From positions 222,108 to 286,107 of the forward strand of contig NZ_FOXO01000001.1 of NCBI RefSeq assembly GCF_900115735.1: a stretch of DNA of 64,000 nucleotides, given 5' to 3'. The translations under genes and the position numbers were made by a program. Shown here piece by piece: positions 17,802 through 27,009 of this stretch. Below the pieces are notes generated by a model. The model saw only the letters and a list, made by a program, of their open reading frames with translations. It ran no database searches and had not been told where the DNA came from. Origin of the DNA: Butyrivibrio proteoclasticus. Lineage in GTDB: Bacteria; Bacillota; Clostridia; Lachnospirales; Lachnospiraceae. Position 1 is the first letter of the stretch; each line of letters begins with the position of its first letter.

Positions 17802-19769
17802 GTGAAGGAAATAATTAATAGGATGCGTAAGCAAGGTGTTTATAAAGAAAGATGTATGCCAACGAGAAATATCAGGGGATTGATTTTTTCTTTAGTATAT
17901 GTCATGTTAGGACTACTTATATTTGCAAATTGCTACAATGGATGGACAGAAAAACAAAGTTATACATATCATGTAGAAGCGGTCAATTATGAGTATGAAA
18001 AAATAAGTTGTTCGGAAGAAAAAAGCTTTTATATAAATGTTGTGTCAACAAACACAAAAATGATTTCTTTGAACGGTTGTGATTTTGGCGATTTAGGTAA
18101 GATTAAATTATTCCTGAAGAAAGAGGATAGTGGCAGTATTTTTTCTTTGGATAATGTATGTTCTGAAGGAGAAATAGTGAATATCTCGGTAGAGGATTAT
18201 AGACTTTCTAAAGGAAGATATTTACTTACTATTATAAATGATTCAGAGTCGGATGTTTTAGTATCAATAGATGAAGATAATACCCTTAATAATTCTCAAA
18301 TAATTGAGTTTGGATATAAAGATGAGGCAGTTTTATTTACTTTAATGGGCTGGTGTATTATCGCGCTTGTAGGAGGACTATGCTATTTTTTGTTGAAAAA
18401 GCGTGAAGAATCATTCTTGATCCTTTCGATAATTGTTGGATTAGTGTTTATAATAATAATTCCGCCGTATACTGCCCCTGATGAGTTAAGACATTTTGCA
18501 AGAGCATATGATATATCTGAGGGTAATATCGTTTGCACAAATTATTATTCTAGTGATGAGTATGATGGTCAATTGTTTCCGGTTTGTGATTTGCCGGACG
18601 AGTTATTTAGATTAAAGCTTTTAAGTGAACAAAATGCAATTTATTATGCAAATGAGACCAACAGTAAAATTGCAATAGATGCATATTTAAATGAATTTAC
18701 AAATTTCTTCAGCGGCAAGCAAAATAAAACTCCTATATTTGGAGATTATACGACTAGTGCAATAGCCTTCCTCCCTCAGGCGATGGGTATAATATGTGGG
18801 GAAGTATTGAGATGTAACCCTATTATTGTGTTTTATATGTCTCGAGTTTTTAACATGGTAATAGCATCTATTTTGGCTTACTTGGGATTTAAAATTATAC
18901 CAAAATACAAAAAAATATATATGGCAGTTTATTTTTGCCCATCAATAGTATTTTTAAGAAGTACTGATTCAACTGATGGGTTTTTCTTGAGTATTATTAT
19001 GCTATTCGTTGCATACGCTTTGGCGATAAGTGTTAATCAGGTCGAATTACGTAAGAGGGATTATTTTTGTCTTTCTATACTGGCGGCAATAATAGGTCTT
19101 ATAAAATTGCCCTATTTGCTTATTCTTTTAATAATATTTTTTATTCCAAAAGATTACTTTTGTTTTGGTAGACGTGGAAATGCTCACGGACATGGGAGAA
19201 TTATATATTTTATAGTAAGTTTTACTGTAGCGCTACTAATATATAAGATAAGCCATAATTTGCTAGATAATAACCCATTTGCTTCTGCGCCTGGCGCTGC
19301 ATCTTCCACCGAAATTAGCATGTCACATGTGAGTTATATCGCAAATAATACAGTTAAGTTTTTAGTTATGTACTGTTCTGAATGTATTATTGCATTACCT
19401 AATTATATTTCGCAATCGATTACTTTCCCAACATTTGAATACATTACAATTCCGTTTATTGTATATGTAATGCTTTTAGCAAGAGAAGCAGAAGATTGTG
19501 AGGAAAAGCCATTGACCAAAAATGTATTGATAGGAACAGCAGTTTTTATGTGGATGGCTATTGTTGGCGCTTTCTATTTTGTTGGGACACCTCAATTGGG
19601 ATACATTTGGGGAATACAAGGAAGATATTTGCACCCGATAGAATTCTTGACGATTATTGCTTTGGCTAAGAAAACGCAAAATACAATTGAATTACGTGAT
19701 GTAGAGATGTTAAGTTTGATTTTTATAGGGGTGTATTACTTTGAAATAATAAAATACTATTGGATTTAA
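17802..19769 (+). CDS. DUF2142-family polytopic membrane protein
   Basis: 655 residues with one N-terminal span, an extracytoplasmic domain of about 130 residues, then about a dozen spans. The acidic loop motif PPYTAPDELRHFARAYDI is the hallmark of DUF2142 proteins, which resemble GT-C membrane glycosyltransferases and are found in polysaccharide loci. The GTG start is uncertain; ATG at 17823 or 17856 would also fit. The last quarter is duplicated at 13413-14088. It is probably part of the polysaccharide operon with the GT2 gene downstream. Confidence 0.8.
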   Translation: MKEIINRMRKQGVYKERCMPTRNIRGLIFSLVYVMLGLLIFANCYNGWTEKQSYTYHVEAVNYEYEKISCSEEKSFYINVVSTNTKMISLNGCDFGDLGKIKLFLKKEDSGSIFSLDNVCSEGEIVNISVEDYRLSKGRYLLTIINDSESDVLVSIDEDNTLNNSQIIEFGYKDEAVLFTLMGWCIIALVGGLCYFLLKKREESFLILSIIVGLVFIIIIPPYTAPDELRHFARAYDISEGNIVCTNYYSSDEYDGQLFPVCDLPDELFRLKLLSEQNAIYYANETNSKIAIDAYLNEFTNFFSGKQNKTPIFGDYTTSAIAFLPQAMGIICGEVLRCNPIIVFYMSRVFNMVIASILAYLGFKIIPKYKKIYMAVYFCPSIVFLRSTDSTDGFFLSIIMLFVAYALAISVNQVELRKRDYFCLSILAAIIGLIKLPYLLILLIIFFIPKDYFCFGRRGNAHGHGRIIYFIVSFTVALLIYKISHNLLDNNPFASAPGAASSTEISMSHVSYIANNTVKFLVMYCSECIIALPNYISQSITFPTFEYITIPFIVYVMLLAREAEDCEEKPLTKNVLIGTAVFMWMAIVGAFYFVGTPQLGYIWGIQGRYLHPIEFLTIIALAKKTQNTIELRDVEMLSLIFIGVYYFEIIKYYWI

Positions 19770-19909
19770 AGGTTTAAGGGCAAGCGCAAAATGATTGTAA
19801 ATGCCGCTACAGGATTTTTGTGATGATTTCGTTGCCCATTTTAACAATAATTTTGAGATAAAAATCTATGTTATGTCATTTATAAGAAATAAAACCAAAT
19901 CAGATAGAT
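19232..19909 (+). repeat. 676-bp direct repeat, copy 2
   Basis: The in-context copy: it covers the DUF2142 C-terminus and the leader of the GT2 gene. See copy 1 at 13413-14088. Same orientation, about 5.8 kb apart. Confidence 0.92.
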
Positions 19910-19956
19910 GGCCTAATAGAGTTTTGACAAATAAGTATATTTTGGAGAGTGCAAAA

Positions 19957-20898
19957 ATGGATAAAATAGCAGTACTTATACCTTGCTATAACGAGAGCAA
20001 GACAATTGAGAAAGTAGTTACGGATTTTAAGAGAGTTTTACCTGAAGCTACAATTTATGTATACGATAACAATTCGGCTGATGGAACAGATGAAATAGCA
20101 AAGAAAGCTGGAGCTGTTGTACGTTATGAGCATCAGCAGGGTAAGGGGAACGTCATTAGACGTATGTTTTCAGAAATTGATGCCGAGTGTTATCTAATGG
20201 TTGATGGAGATGATACATATCCAGCGGAAGCAGCTCCGGAAATGGTTAATAAGATTCTCGGCGACAGGGCTGATATGATAGTCGGAGACAGATTGTCATC
20301 TACATACTTTGAAGAGAACAAGAGACCTTTCCACAATTTTGGAAATTCAATAGTTAGATGGAGTATCAATACTCTTTTCAAGAATGATATCAAGGACATA
20401 ATGACAGGATATAGGGCATTTAGCTATAGGTTTGTTAAGACTTTCCCGGTTCTATCCAAGGGCTTTGAGATTGAGACTGAGATGAGTATACACGCTATAG
20501 ATAAGAATATGTTTGTTGAGAATGTCATTATAGATTATAGAGACAGACCGGCAGGAAGTGAATCTAAACTGAATACATACTCTGATGGTTTCAAAGTTTT
20601 GAAAACTATTATGCGTTTGTTTAGAACATATAGACCGGGAGTGTTCTTTGGAGTTATTGCAGCGGTTCTTGCAATCATATCTGCTGCTTTCTTTATCCCT
20701 GTGTTTACAGCATTTAAGCGAACAGGCGAGGTAGCACAGTTCCCAACATTGATAGTATGTGGTTTTGTTATGATAGCTGCTATTATATCTTATTTTGCAG
20801 GTGTGGTTCTCAAGACTATATATCAGAAGAATAGACAGGATTTTGAGATGGATCTGTATAGGGTAACTTCTGAGATGAAGATGAAAATTGGAGAATAA
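19957..20898 (+). CDS. GT2-family glycosyltransferase (polyprenyl-phosphate type) with C-terminal membrane anchor
   Basis: 313 residues. IAVLIPCYNESKTIEKVV and VYDNNSADGTDE form the nucleotide site, DGDDTYPAEAAP holds the DxD metal motif, and two C-terminal spans follow. This is the layout of enzymes that load a sugar on undecaprenyl phosphate for use by GT-C enzymes such as those upstream. The start at 19957 has GGAG 7 bases before it; a longer frame from 19801 lacks this. A second, start-less copy lies at 44077-45040. Confidence 0.88.
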   Translation: MDKIAVLIPCYNESKTIEKVVTDFKRVLPEATIYVYDNNSADGTDEIAKKAGAVVRYEHQQGKGNVIRRMFSEIDAECYLMVDGDDTYPAEAAPEMVNKILGDRADMIVGDRLSSTYFEENKRPFHNFGNSIVRWSINTLFKNDIKDIMTGYRAFSYRFVKTFPVLSKGFEIETEMSIHAIDKNMFVENVIIDYRDRPAGSESKLNTYSDGFKVLKTIMRLFRTYRPGVFFGVIAAVLAIISAAFFIPVFTAFKRTGEVAQFPTLIVCGFVMIAAIISYFAGVVLKTIYQKNRQDFEMDLYRVTSEMKMKIGE

Positions 20899-21020
20899 TA
20901 CAGAGTGTTTATATGGCGGATTAAGAAGTTGATGTAAGTAAGCAGTTTCTAATCTGCCATTTAGTTTATTGTTGTTGATCAATTTTAAGTAAAAACCAAT
21001 AGTTGAATATGAATCTTAAT
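20899..21020. other. Gap between GT2 gene and IS debris
   Basis: No gene or convincing structure recognised. It marks the left border of the mosaic region. Confidence 0.3.
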
Positions 21021-21107
21021 TAGTGCGTGCTCAACAATTAATAACCACTGATATTTACTGACTTTGCGGGCAATCCGTGAGATAATAGTTGCAAGGAAAT
21101 CATTACT
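21021..21107 (+). mobile_element. Solitary left end of an IS1182-like element
   Basis: Begins TAGTGCGTGCTCAACAATTA and matches the first 85 bases of the elements at 40082 and 46999, then breaks off before the transposase frame. The matching solitary right end is at 60790-60860. Confidence 0.75.
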
Positions 21108-21201
21108 ATTGTCCCATCATTGACAGTTTAAATGCGAGGAACCGCAGTAATTGTGCGGAAACCTCGCATTAGTTTTAGGTTAAAAGTGTAGCTATATATT
21201 A

Positions 21202-21862
21202 TTACTTTTTCTTGGATTCACGGATGACTTTCTTCATGCTTAGGTCAGTAAGAATCTCATAGTCTGTGCGGAATCCAGAGGTCTCATGAAGTGCATCTGT
21301 CAGGTCTGTTCTTGTGTATGATGGGATATATCCGCGTTTTTCTCCAGGACGGTACATGTTCATGTCCCTGAGGGTGTGGACTATATCTTCGCAGGTATAC
21401 TGTTCGCCCAATCTTTTTTCAAGCAGTCTGTATATGAAGAGTGATATAAAGCAGGTCAGGAAATGCGCTTTTATCCTGTCTTCCCGTTGAAGGTAAACGG
21501 GTCTTGCCTTGAACTCGGTTTTCATTATCCGGAAGCATTCTTCTATTTCCCAGCGTTTCTTATTGATGTGTATCACTTCAGCAACATTCATGTCATCAAG
21601 ATTGGTACAAACTGCGCAGAATCCATCATATTTTTCTTCTTCAGCTATGATGTCTGTCTTGAGATACGGAACTTCTTTTGTACATGCCTAGCCATCTTCA
21701 GTCATGACTTCCTTTCCGATAAATCTGTGTGGATCATTCTGATTCTTGGGACGCTGTTTATATTTCCCGCTGTTGATAATAGCTATTGCCCTGTCTACCT
21801 GCCCCTGCCTGATCTTACGCTGATAGATTTTGTATTTGGGAGACAATATGAAGTGACCTCCA
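21202..21862 (-). pseudogene. Truncated IS4-superfamily (IS1634-like) transposase
   Basis: Minus-strand reading gives about 220 residues of the C-terminal half. It begins mid-protein (HFILSPKYKIYQRKIRQG), contains an in-frame TAG after KEVMTEDG, then continues NVAEVIHINKKRWEIEECFR, the Y/W-x-x-E signature of the DDE C-terminal region, and VYLQREDRIKAHFL. The N-terminal half is gone and the stop makes it dead. A hairpin-forming stretch at about 21134-21170 (GCGAGG...CCTCGC) probably terminates it. Confidence 0.8.
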
Positions 21863-21950
21863 GATTGTAGGTTCGTGGATTTACCTGTAAGCTATTAATT
21901 GTTGAGATTAATGGTAACAGGGATTACCGTTTACAATAGGAGGCCACATA

Positions 21951-21998
21951 TGAATACTATAGTTTATATCGGAATGGATGTCCACAAAGAGAGCTGTT
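21951..21998 (+). pseudogene. First 15 codons of an IS110-family transposase
   Basis: ATG at 21951, preceded by AGGAGGCC, encodes NTIVYIGMDVHKESC then stops where another IS end begins. GMDVHKE is the N-terminal DEDD-site motif of IS110 transposases. About 70 bases of the 5' non-coding end, the region that supplies the guide RNA in this family, precede it. Confidence 0.75.
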
Positions 21999-22128
21999 GA
22001 TTGTCAAGTAAAATTGACCCACTTTTATACTTAAATCTGACCCACCCTTGGATCCGTCATTGTGATTTTGGAGGCGGGTCAGTTTTGTTTATAAATCTCG
22101 ATTTTTACACTGTGAATTGACCCACCTT
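21996..22128. mobile_element. Terminal region of an IS with TGACCCAC repeats
   Basis: TGTTGATTGTCAAGTAAAAT starts the end, and TGACCCAC occurs three times (about 22015, 22039, 22112), the first two 24 bases apart. The same terminus reappears at 55480. The spacing resembles the multiple end-binding sites of IS21-type elements. Confidence 0.55.
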
Positions 22129-22572
22129 TTAATGAGTTACCAGTGTGTATCCAGCATCGGTAAGTGCTGTTTTGTCTATGATCATTGTCTTGTTTATTGT
22201 ATCAATGACAACGTATCTACTAAGTTCTAGAAGCCTGTCCCCAATAAGCTCTTTAACAAGCTTTTCCATTGCTTCTGCTTTAGGGGCGTTCCTTTCTGTT
22301 TTATCCTCGCATATATGCTGTGGCTTTACCGGTGAACAAAGCTCATCAATCGACATAAATAGGCTTTCGCCAGCTTTCTCACATCGTGCGACACAAAATC
22401 TGTCTGTAGCTTCGTTATATCCCAGATAATCTATGTTTTTCATCCTGTCCAGAGTTGACCACGGATACTTTATTCCAAATGACTCTCGGAGCTTTTGATA
22501 AAGAGCATCTTTGCCGCCACTATTGTATATTTCTGCAAGTTCCGGAAGATTTCTATCTTTTATTTTAACCAT
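22129..22572 (-). CDS. Hypothetical IS-associated protein
   Basis: 147 residues, starting VKIKDRNLPELAEIYNSGGK. It has YPWSTLDRMKNIDYLGYNEA and CVARCEKAGESLFMSIDELC segments and an alpha-helical C-terminus; no catalytic motif is recognised. It lies just inside an IS terminus and overlaps the upstream minus-strand frame by 13 bases, so the two are probably accessory genes of one element whose transposase is lost. Confidence 0.5.
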   Translation of the reverse strand: MVKIKDRNLPELAEIYNSGGKDALYQKLRESFGIKYPWSTLDRMKNIDYLGYNEATDRFCVARCEKAGESLFMSIDELCSPVKPQHICEDKTERNAPKAEAMEKLVKELIGDRLLELSRYVVIDTINKTMIIDKTALTDAGYTLVTH

Positions 22573-22890
22573 GACAGTTCTCCTTCCGGAAGCTTACCCA
22601 TTTCCGCTTCAGCCCATTCATCAAACGCTCTAGACAGAGCATACCCTTCTTCCATCAGAGTTTCAGCCTCTTCAATAAGGTTATGTTTCTGGAGGACCTT
22701 TTCATATACATCGGTTTTGTAAAGTAGTTCATCGAGACGCTTTTTCAGGCTTTTAATAGTGTCTTCGCCTCTTAGTTCAGCAAGATATTCTTCCTTTTCA
22801 TCATCGCTTAGTGCGCTCAGAGTATCACGGATATCCTGTTCTTCTCTGTATCTTCTTAAATGACTTGATATCCATCTTGCCTTGCTTTCA
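22560..22890 (-). pseudogene. C-terminal fragment of a coiled-coil IS accessory protein
   Basis: Minus-strand open frame of about 110 residues, rich in Lys/Glu helices (SDDEKEEYLAELRGEDTIKS), ending at TAA 22562-22560. It has no start codon because its 5' part is replaced by a resolvase fragment read from the other strand. The overlap with the next gene suggests an operon. Confidence 0.5.
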
Positions 22891-23139
22891 TATGTTGCAG
22901 AGAGCGAGTATAGAACAATTCATCAGAGGCAGGCAGAAGGTATCACTGCTACAAAAGCAAGGGGTTATAAGTTTGGTAGACCACCGAAGCAACTACCCGA
23001 GAACTTCCATGAAGCATATCAGAAATGGAAATCGGGGAAGTTATCTGTTGCGGAAGCTGCCAGAGAGTGCAATATGCCGAGATCCACATTCTATTTCAAA
23101 GCTAAGGTGTACAAGAACTCCACATATTTAGATGACTGA
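22864..23139 (+). pseudogene. C-terminal fragment of a serine resolvase/invertase
   Basis: About 90 residues without a start: LLSYVAESEYRTIHQRQAEG and ARGYKFGRPPKQLPENF are the E-helix and linker of Tn3-type resolvases, followed by the HTH SVAEAARECNMPRSTFYFKA. The catalytic N-terminal domain with the active-site serine is missing. Possible resolvase-site-like inverted repeats lie just downstream. Confidence 0.8.
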
Positions 23140-23150
23140 AAAAATACAAG

Positions 23151-23279
23151 AAGGTGTACCTTTTAAGACAGTAAAAGCCAGCGCGTCAAAAAACATTAAA
23201 GTTCACATAAACAGTGGCTGTTATGATATAATCAAAAACGGTGTTTTGATAAAAAAATAAATCCAAAAAGGTACACCTT
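23151..23279. repeat. Pair of 14-bp inverted repeats downstream of the resolvase fragment
   Basis: AAGGTGTACCTTTT at 23151-23164 and its exact reverse complement at 23266-23279. Each arm is itself nearly palindromic around GTAC. They flank the promoter region of the MBOAT gene. Confidence 0.7.
23202..23232 (+). promoter_or_regulatory. Possible promoter of the MBOAT-SGNH operon
   Basis: A perfect TATAAT at 23227-23232 lies 19 bases after TTCACA. The spacer is longer than ideal, so the -35 box is uncertain. Confidence 0.4.
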
Positions 23280-23305
23280 TTAGATAGAAGATGGGAGTGT
23301 GTTTT

Positions 23306-24754
23306 ATGCAGTTTAATAGCTATGAGTTTATACTGTATTTCTTGCCAATTACGGTATTGCTCTATTTTGTGGCTAATAAGATTAATCCAATTATAGGAAA
23401 AATAGTAATAGTCGTTGCTAGTGTTATTTTTTACTCGATGGGCAGAATAAATATGCTTGGCTACTTGGGAATAAGCATGCTGATCAATTATGGATCTGCC
23501 TTGGCTATCAGGAAGTTCAAAATAAAAACGAAGTTCTTGACGGCATTACCTATTATTGTGAATGTGGGATTATTGCTATATTTCAAGTATATGAATTTTG
23601 CTATCACAAATGTAAATATCTTCTTTGGTAAAGAAATAGAGCTTAAGGAGATAATCTTACCGCTTGGAATATCATTTTACACATTCCAGCAAATAGCTTA
23701 TATAGTCGCGACAGAGCAAGGTAATCTTGAAAATAATAATATTATTGACTATATGGCTTATATTTTATATTTTCCTAAACTCGTAATGGGACCAATTATT
23801 GATCCGGTAGATTATATTTCGCAGATCAATCAAGTTGAAAGAAAAAAAGCTGATATAACCAATATTACAATAGGTATCAAGCTTTTTAGTTTGGGGCTTA
23901 TAAAGAAAGTGCTCTTGGCAGATACATTCGCCAAAGCTGTTTCATGGGCATATACAAATATTGATGCAACAACAGCTATGGATTGCATCTTACTGATATT
24001 GTTTTATACCTTTGAAATATACTTTGATTTCAGTGGATATAGTGACATGGCAGTAGGTGTTTCATCTATGCTCAATATTGATTTACCCATAAATTTTGAT
24101 TCGCCATATAAAGCAATTTCTATTAGGGATTTTTGGAAAAGATGGCATATATCTTTGACGAAGTTTTTGACAAAGTATATCTATATTCCTCTTGGCGGAT
24201 CTAGAAAGGGCATAATTTTCACATATATAAATACACTTATTGTTTTCATTGTAAGTGGCTTATGGCATGGAGCTAATTGGACATTCATTCTATGGGGATT
24301 GTTACATGGCTTGTTCAGTTGTTTTGACAGAATGTTTGAAAAACTAGAAGAAAGAGTTTTTATGCCAGTCAGATGGTTATGTACATTTGGAGTGGTAAGT
24401 GTGCTGTGGTTATTGTTTAGTGCATCGACAGTGGAACAGTGGAGAACAATTCTGTTTAAGATTCTTTTTATGCAGAGTACGGAAGTCAGTGAAGGGATGA
24501 TTTCCTCATTTAATCTGGTGGAAAATCAATTTCTGTATAACTTGTTTGGATTAAACTGGCTTCCTACAAATGTTCGCGGCTTCAATATGCTTATATTTAT
24601 AATTGTTGCGTGTTTCATATGTTTTGTACCAGGGAACAATTACAGGAACAAGGATAAATTGAGTATAGGAACGTTGGTAGTTGCTTCAGTTGCCTTTATT
24701 TGGGGTGTTTTGTGTTTGGGAGCAGAATCGACATTCGTGTATTTTGGATTTTAA
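23306..24754 (+). CDS. MBOAT-family O-acyltransferase (AlgI/DltB-like)
   Basis: 482 residues, about ten to eleven membrane spans. YFDFSGYSDMAVG and the catalytic-histidine segment VSGLWHGANWTFILWG are diagnostic of the MBOAT family. These proteins move acyl groups across the membrane for O-acylation of polysaccharides or teichoic acids. The start at 23306 is chosen for the GGAG 8 bases upstream. The partner SGNH-like protein follows 9 bases after the stop. Confidence 0.93.
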   Translation: MQFNSYEFILYFLPITVLLYFVANKINPIIGKIVIVVASVIFYSMGRINMLGYLGISMLINYGSALAIRKFKIKTKFLTALPIIVNVGLLLYFKYMNFAITNVNIFFGKEIELKEIILPLGISFYTFQQIAYIVATEQGNLENNNIIDYMAYILYFPKLVMGPIIDPVDYISQINQVERKKADITNITIGIKLFSLGLIKKVLLADTFAKAVSWAYTNIDATTAMDCILLILFYTFEIYFDFSGYSDMAVGVSSMLNIDLPINFDSPYKAISIRDFWKRWHISLTKFLTKYIYIPLGGSRKGIIFTYINTLIVFIVSGLWHGANWTFILWGLLHGLFSCFDRMFEKLEERVFMPVRWLCTFGVVSVLWLLFSASTVEQWRTILFKILFMQSTEVSEGMISSFNLVENQFLYNLFGLNWLPTNVRGFNMLIFIIVACFICFVPGNNYRNKDKLSIGTLVVASVAFIWGVLCLGAESTFVYFGF

Positions 24755-24763
24755 GAGGGAAAT

Positions 24764-26350
24764 ATGAAAGTAAAGATTTGGTTAATAAGCTGGTTGATTA
24801 TTGTTGTATCAGCATTGAGCGTTTTAGGATTTTGGGTATATAAAATAGATCCTTTTTTTCATTATCATAAGCCTGATTTAGAGGGATATTTTTATCCGTT
24901 GAATAATCAGCGGAGTCAAAATGACGGTATTAGTAAATACTTTGATTATGATGCTCTAATATCAGGAACTTCTATGACTGAGAATTTCAGGACAACAGAG
25001 GCAGATAAGATATTTGGATGTAATTCCATAAAAGTGGCATATTCTGGGGGATCATATAAAGAAATCAATGATAACATTGAAAAAGCCCTTGCTGCAAATG
25101 ATAATCTAAGACTTGTTATAAGATGTTTAGATATGGGAAGGTTTTATGATGCGTATGATGTGATGAGACTTGATTTAGGGGATTATCCAACATATTTATA
25201 TGACAGTAATCCATTTAATGACGTGGAGTATCTTTTAAATAGAGATGTAGCTTTTGGCAGAGCATATCAAATGACATTGGACAACGATAAAGAAGGCTTC
25301 AAACCAGGGATAACAAGCTTTGATGATTACTCAAGGTGGCAGTCTTCATTCGTCTTTGGTATAAATACTGTCAGCCCCAATGGTGTCACTTTAGAAGAAA
25401 AAGAGCAAGTTCATTTAACAGATGAAGAAAAGGAAGTAATAAAAAAGAACATTGACCTTAATGTTACAAGCGTTGCCGATGAGCGTCCAGATGTGGATTT
25501 TTATTATTTTTATTCTCCTTACAGTGTTCTTTCATGGAATGAATGGCGAGCAGCTGGAACTTTATATAAAATGCTTGAGGCTGAGGAATACATAACTGAA
25601 CTTATAGTTCCGCATAAAAACATTCACTTGTTTTCTTTTAATAATAGAACCGATATAACAACAGATTTGAATAACTATAAAGATGCTCCACATTACGCAT
25701 GTTGGATAAACTCACTGATGCTTAAGTGGATGCACGAAGGACAATATCAGCTGACAGAGAATAATTACAAAGAACATCTTAAACAAGAGTATGACTTCTA
25801 TACTACATTTGACTATGCAAGTGTAAATGGTCAGGTGGATTATGAAGCAGATTTTTATGCAGCTGCATTGCTTAATAAAGAGCTTACAGGAGTTGATCCG
25901 TTAGATGTTTTAAATGATGATAAGGTAGATGTTTCTATTAACGGAGCAGAGTATATCACGGATGATACCGGAAGGAATAGTATTGTTAATTGTCATGGTG
26001 CATTGTCAAGAGATAATAATACAGATACATTAGCAGATTACCTTAAGGATAAAGAATTTATTGGAATAAAATTTACTGTAAACTTGGATGAGGGTTATAA
26101 CTACCTTTGCTTTGACGGCCAGAAAATAGTAGATCATGGAAGGCTGACGGCATATGTTTATGATGAAGATGGAAACTTAGTAGGACAGATTGAAGCTAAT
26201 TATAAAGACTTAGATACTGAGGTTCATCGATATGTTATTGATTTGTCTACAATAAGCGGAAATGTTACGGTTGTTTTGAATGGCGGATATGTTGATCACA
26301 CTGGAAGTCCGGATTCAAATTATCATTTTAGTAATATTTATATGTATTAA
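24764..26350 (+). CDS. SGNH-like extracytoplasmic partner of MBOAT acyltransferase
   Basis: 528 residues: an N-terminal signal/anchor span, then a soluble domain with LISGTSMTENFRT, resembling the nucleophile loop of SGNH/GDSL-like proteins such as DltD and AlgX/AlgJ. A C-terminal beta-rich region of about 150 residues may bind carbohydrate. Gene pairs of MBOAT plus SGNH-like protein carry out O-acetylation of exported glycans. The RBS is GAGGGAA. A strong terminator closes the operon. Confidence 0.7.
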   Translation: MKVKIWLISWLIIVVSALSVLGFWVYKIDPFFHYHKPDLEGYFYPLNNQRSQNDGISKYFDYDALISGTSMTENFRTTEADKIFGCNSIKVAYSGGSYKEINDNIEKALAANDNLRLVIRCLDMGRFYDAYDVMRLDLGDYPTYLYDSNPFNDVEYLLNRDVAFGRAYQMTLDNDKEGFKPGITSFDDYSRWQSSFVFGINTVSPNGVTLEEKEQVHLTDEEKEVIKKNIDLNVTSVADERPDVDFYYFYSPYSVLSWNEWRAAGTLYKMLEAEEYITELIVPHKNIHLFSFNNRTDITTDLNNYKDAPHYACWINSLMLKWMHEGQYQLTENNYKEHLKQEYDFYTTFDYASVNGQVDYEADFYAAALLNKELTGVDPLDVLNDDKVDVSINGAEYITDDTGRNSIVNCHGALSRDNNTDTLADYLKDKEFIGIKFTVNLDEGYNYLCFDGQKIVDHGRLTAYVYDEDGNLVGQIEANYKDLDTEVHRYVIDLSTISGNVTVVLNGGYVDHTGSPDSNYHFSNIYMY

Positions 26351-26357
26351 AGTTTTT

Positions 26358-26394
26358 AGAAAGACAGTGGCACAGTTCACTGTCTTTCTTTTTG
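26358..26394 (+). terminator. Rho-independent terminator
   Basis: AGAAAGACAGTG pairs perfectly with CACTGTCTTTCT across an 8-base loop, followed by a T-run, 8 bases after the SGNH gene stop. Confidence 0.93.
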
Positions 26395-26700
26395 CAACAA
26401 TTCCGTAGAGGAATTTTGCAAAAACACCAGAACGAAGAAAAGGAGATTATCCCGTGGAGAGATAATCTCTTTTTCTTTGCTCTGGAGCAAGAGTGCAGAG
26501 AGAAGCATTCTCTTTGCTGTGCAGAGCACTTAGCGAAGTTTTTACTGAGCTTAGTGCGAGCCATGCAAGTGCACTTAACAAGGCGAAGCCGAGTTTAGTG
26601 AAGCTTGCTTGTGAAAATGAGTGCACACATTTTCGCAACCGTGGGTCAAGGGAGCAGAGCTCCTTTGTCAGGTCGAGGGTGAAATCCCGCCCAGGTAGGT
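26395..26700. other. Non-coding block with several hairpins, nature unknown
   Basis: Contains a 9-bp perfect stem, GAGATTATC/GATAATCTC at 26443-26469, with a T5 tail. A run of degenerate repeats of the type CTTAGCGAAG/TTTAGTGAAG follows, then a GC-richer segment with GGAGCAGAGCTCC and GGGTGAAATCCC stems. No credible protein is encoded. The density of stems suggests a structured RNA or an intergenic repeat. Confidence 0.4.
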
Positions 26701-26774
26701 GAGTTGCTTGCGACACACCGTACTGAGTATATTTTTTGTCACCACAGCCAGTTTTATGGCTTTGAAAACGGCAC

Positions 26775-26905
26775 TTCCGCGGACAAAGTTTTTTCTGACA
26801 ATGGTAAATGGCCTTATAGCCTGTCCTGCGTATTATCCACTCGAAATAGGCATCTACTGCTTTTATGAACTCGGCATAGGAACAGTGTGCAGGGATATTA
26901 TTCCG
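26775..26905 (-). pseudogene. Possible C-terminal scrap of an IS3-type transposase
   Basis: The minus strand reads YAEFIKAVDAYFEW and then loses homology through an apparent frameshift. The E-F-x-x-A-x-x-x-Y-x-x-W/Y pattern resembles the last helix of IS3-family integrases. The match is short, so this is tentative. Confidence 0.3.
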
Positions 26906-26964
26906 AATTTAGAATAATTCCTAACTTCCAGTAAGTTTTGAAACTCAATCAACTAAAAACGGCA

Positions 26965-27009
26965 AAAAGCCCAGAAAAATCAGCAATTCTGTTGATTTTC
27001 CGGGCTTTT
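26965..27009. terminator. Insulating hairpin at IS left end
   Basis: AAAAGCCC (26965-26972) pairs with GGGCTTTT (27002-27009), with an inner AAAATCA/TTGATTTT stem. It would stop read-through into the transposase from outside, and its right arm overlaps the IS promoter. Confidence 0.65.

Noticed and set aside
21880..21998. Functional IS110 guide (bridge) RNA
   Set aside because: Only about 70 bases of the 5' end precede a 15-codon transposase scrap; too short for the full guide RNA and no intact transposase is present.
26620..26700. tRNA or tRNA-like gene
   Set aside because: A GGTCGAGGGTGAAATCCC segment looks T-arm-like, but no acceptor, D or anticodon arms can be formed around it.
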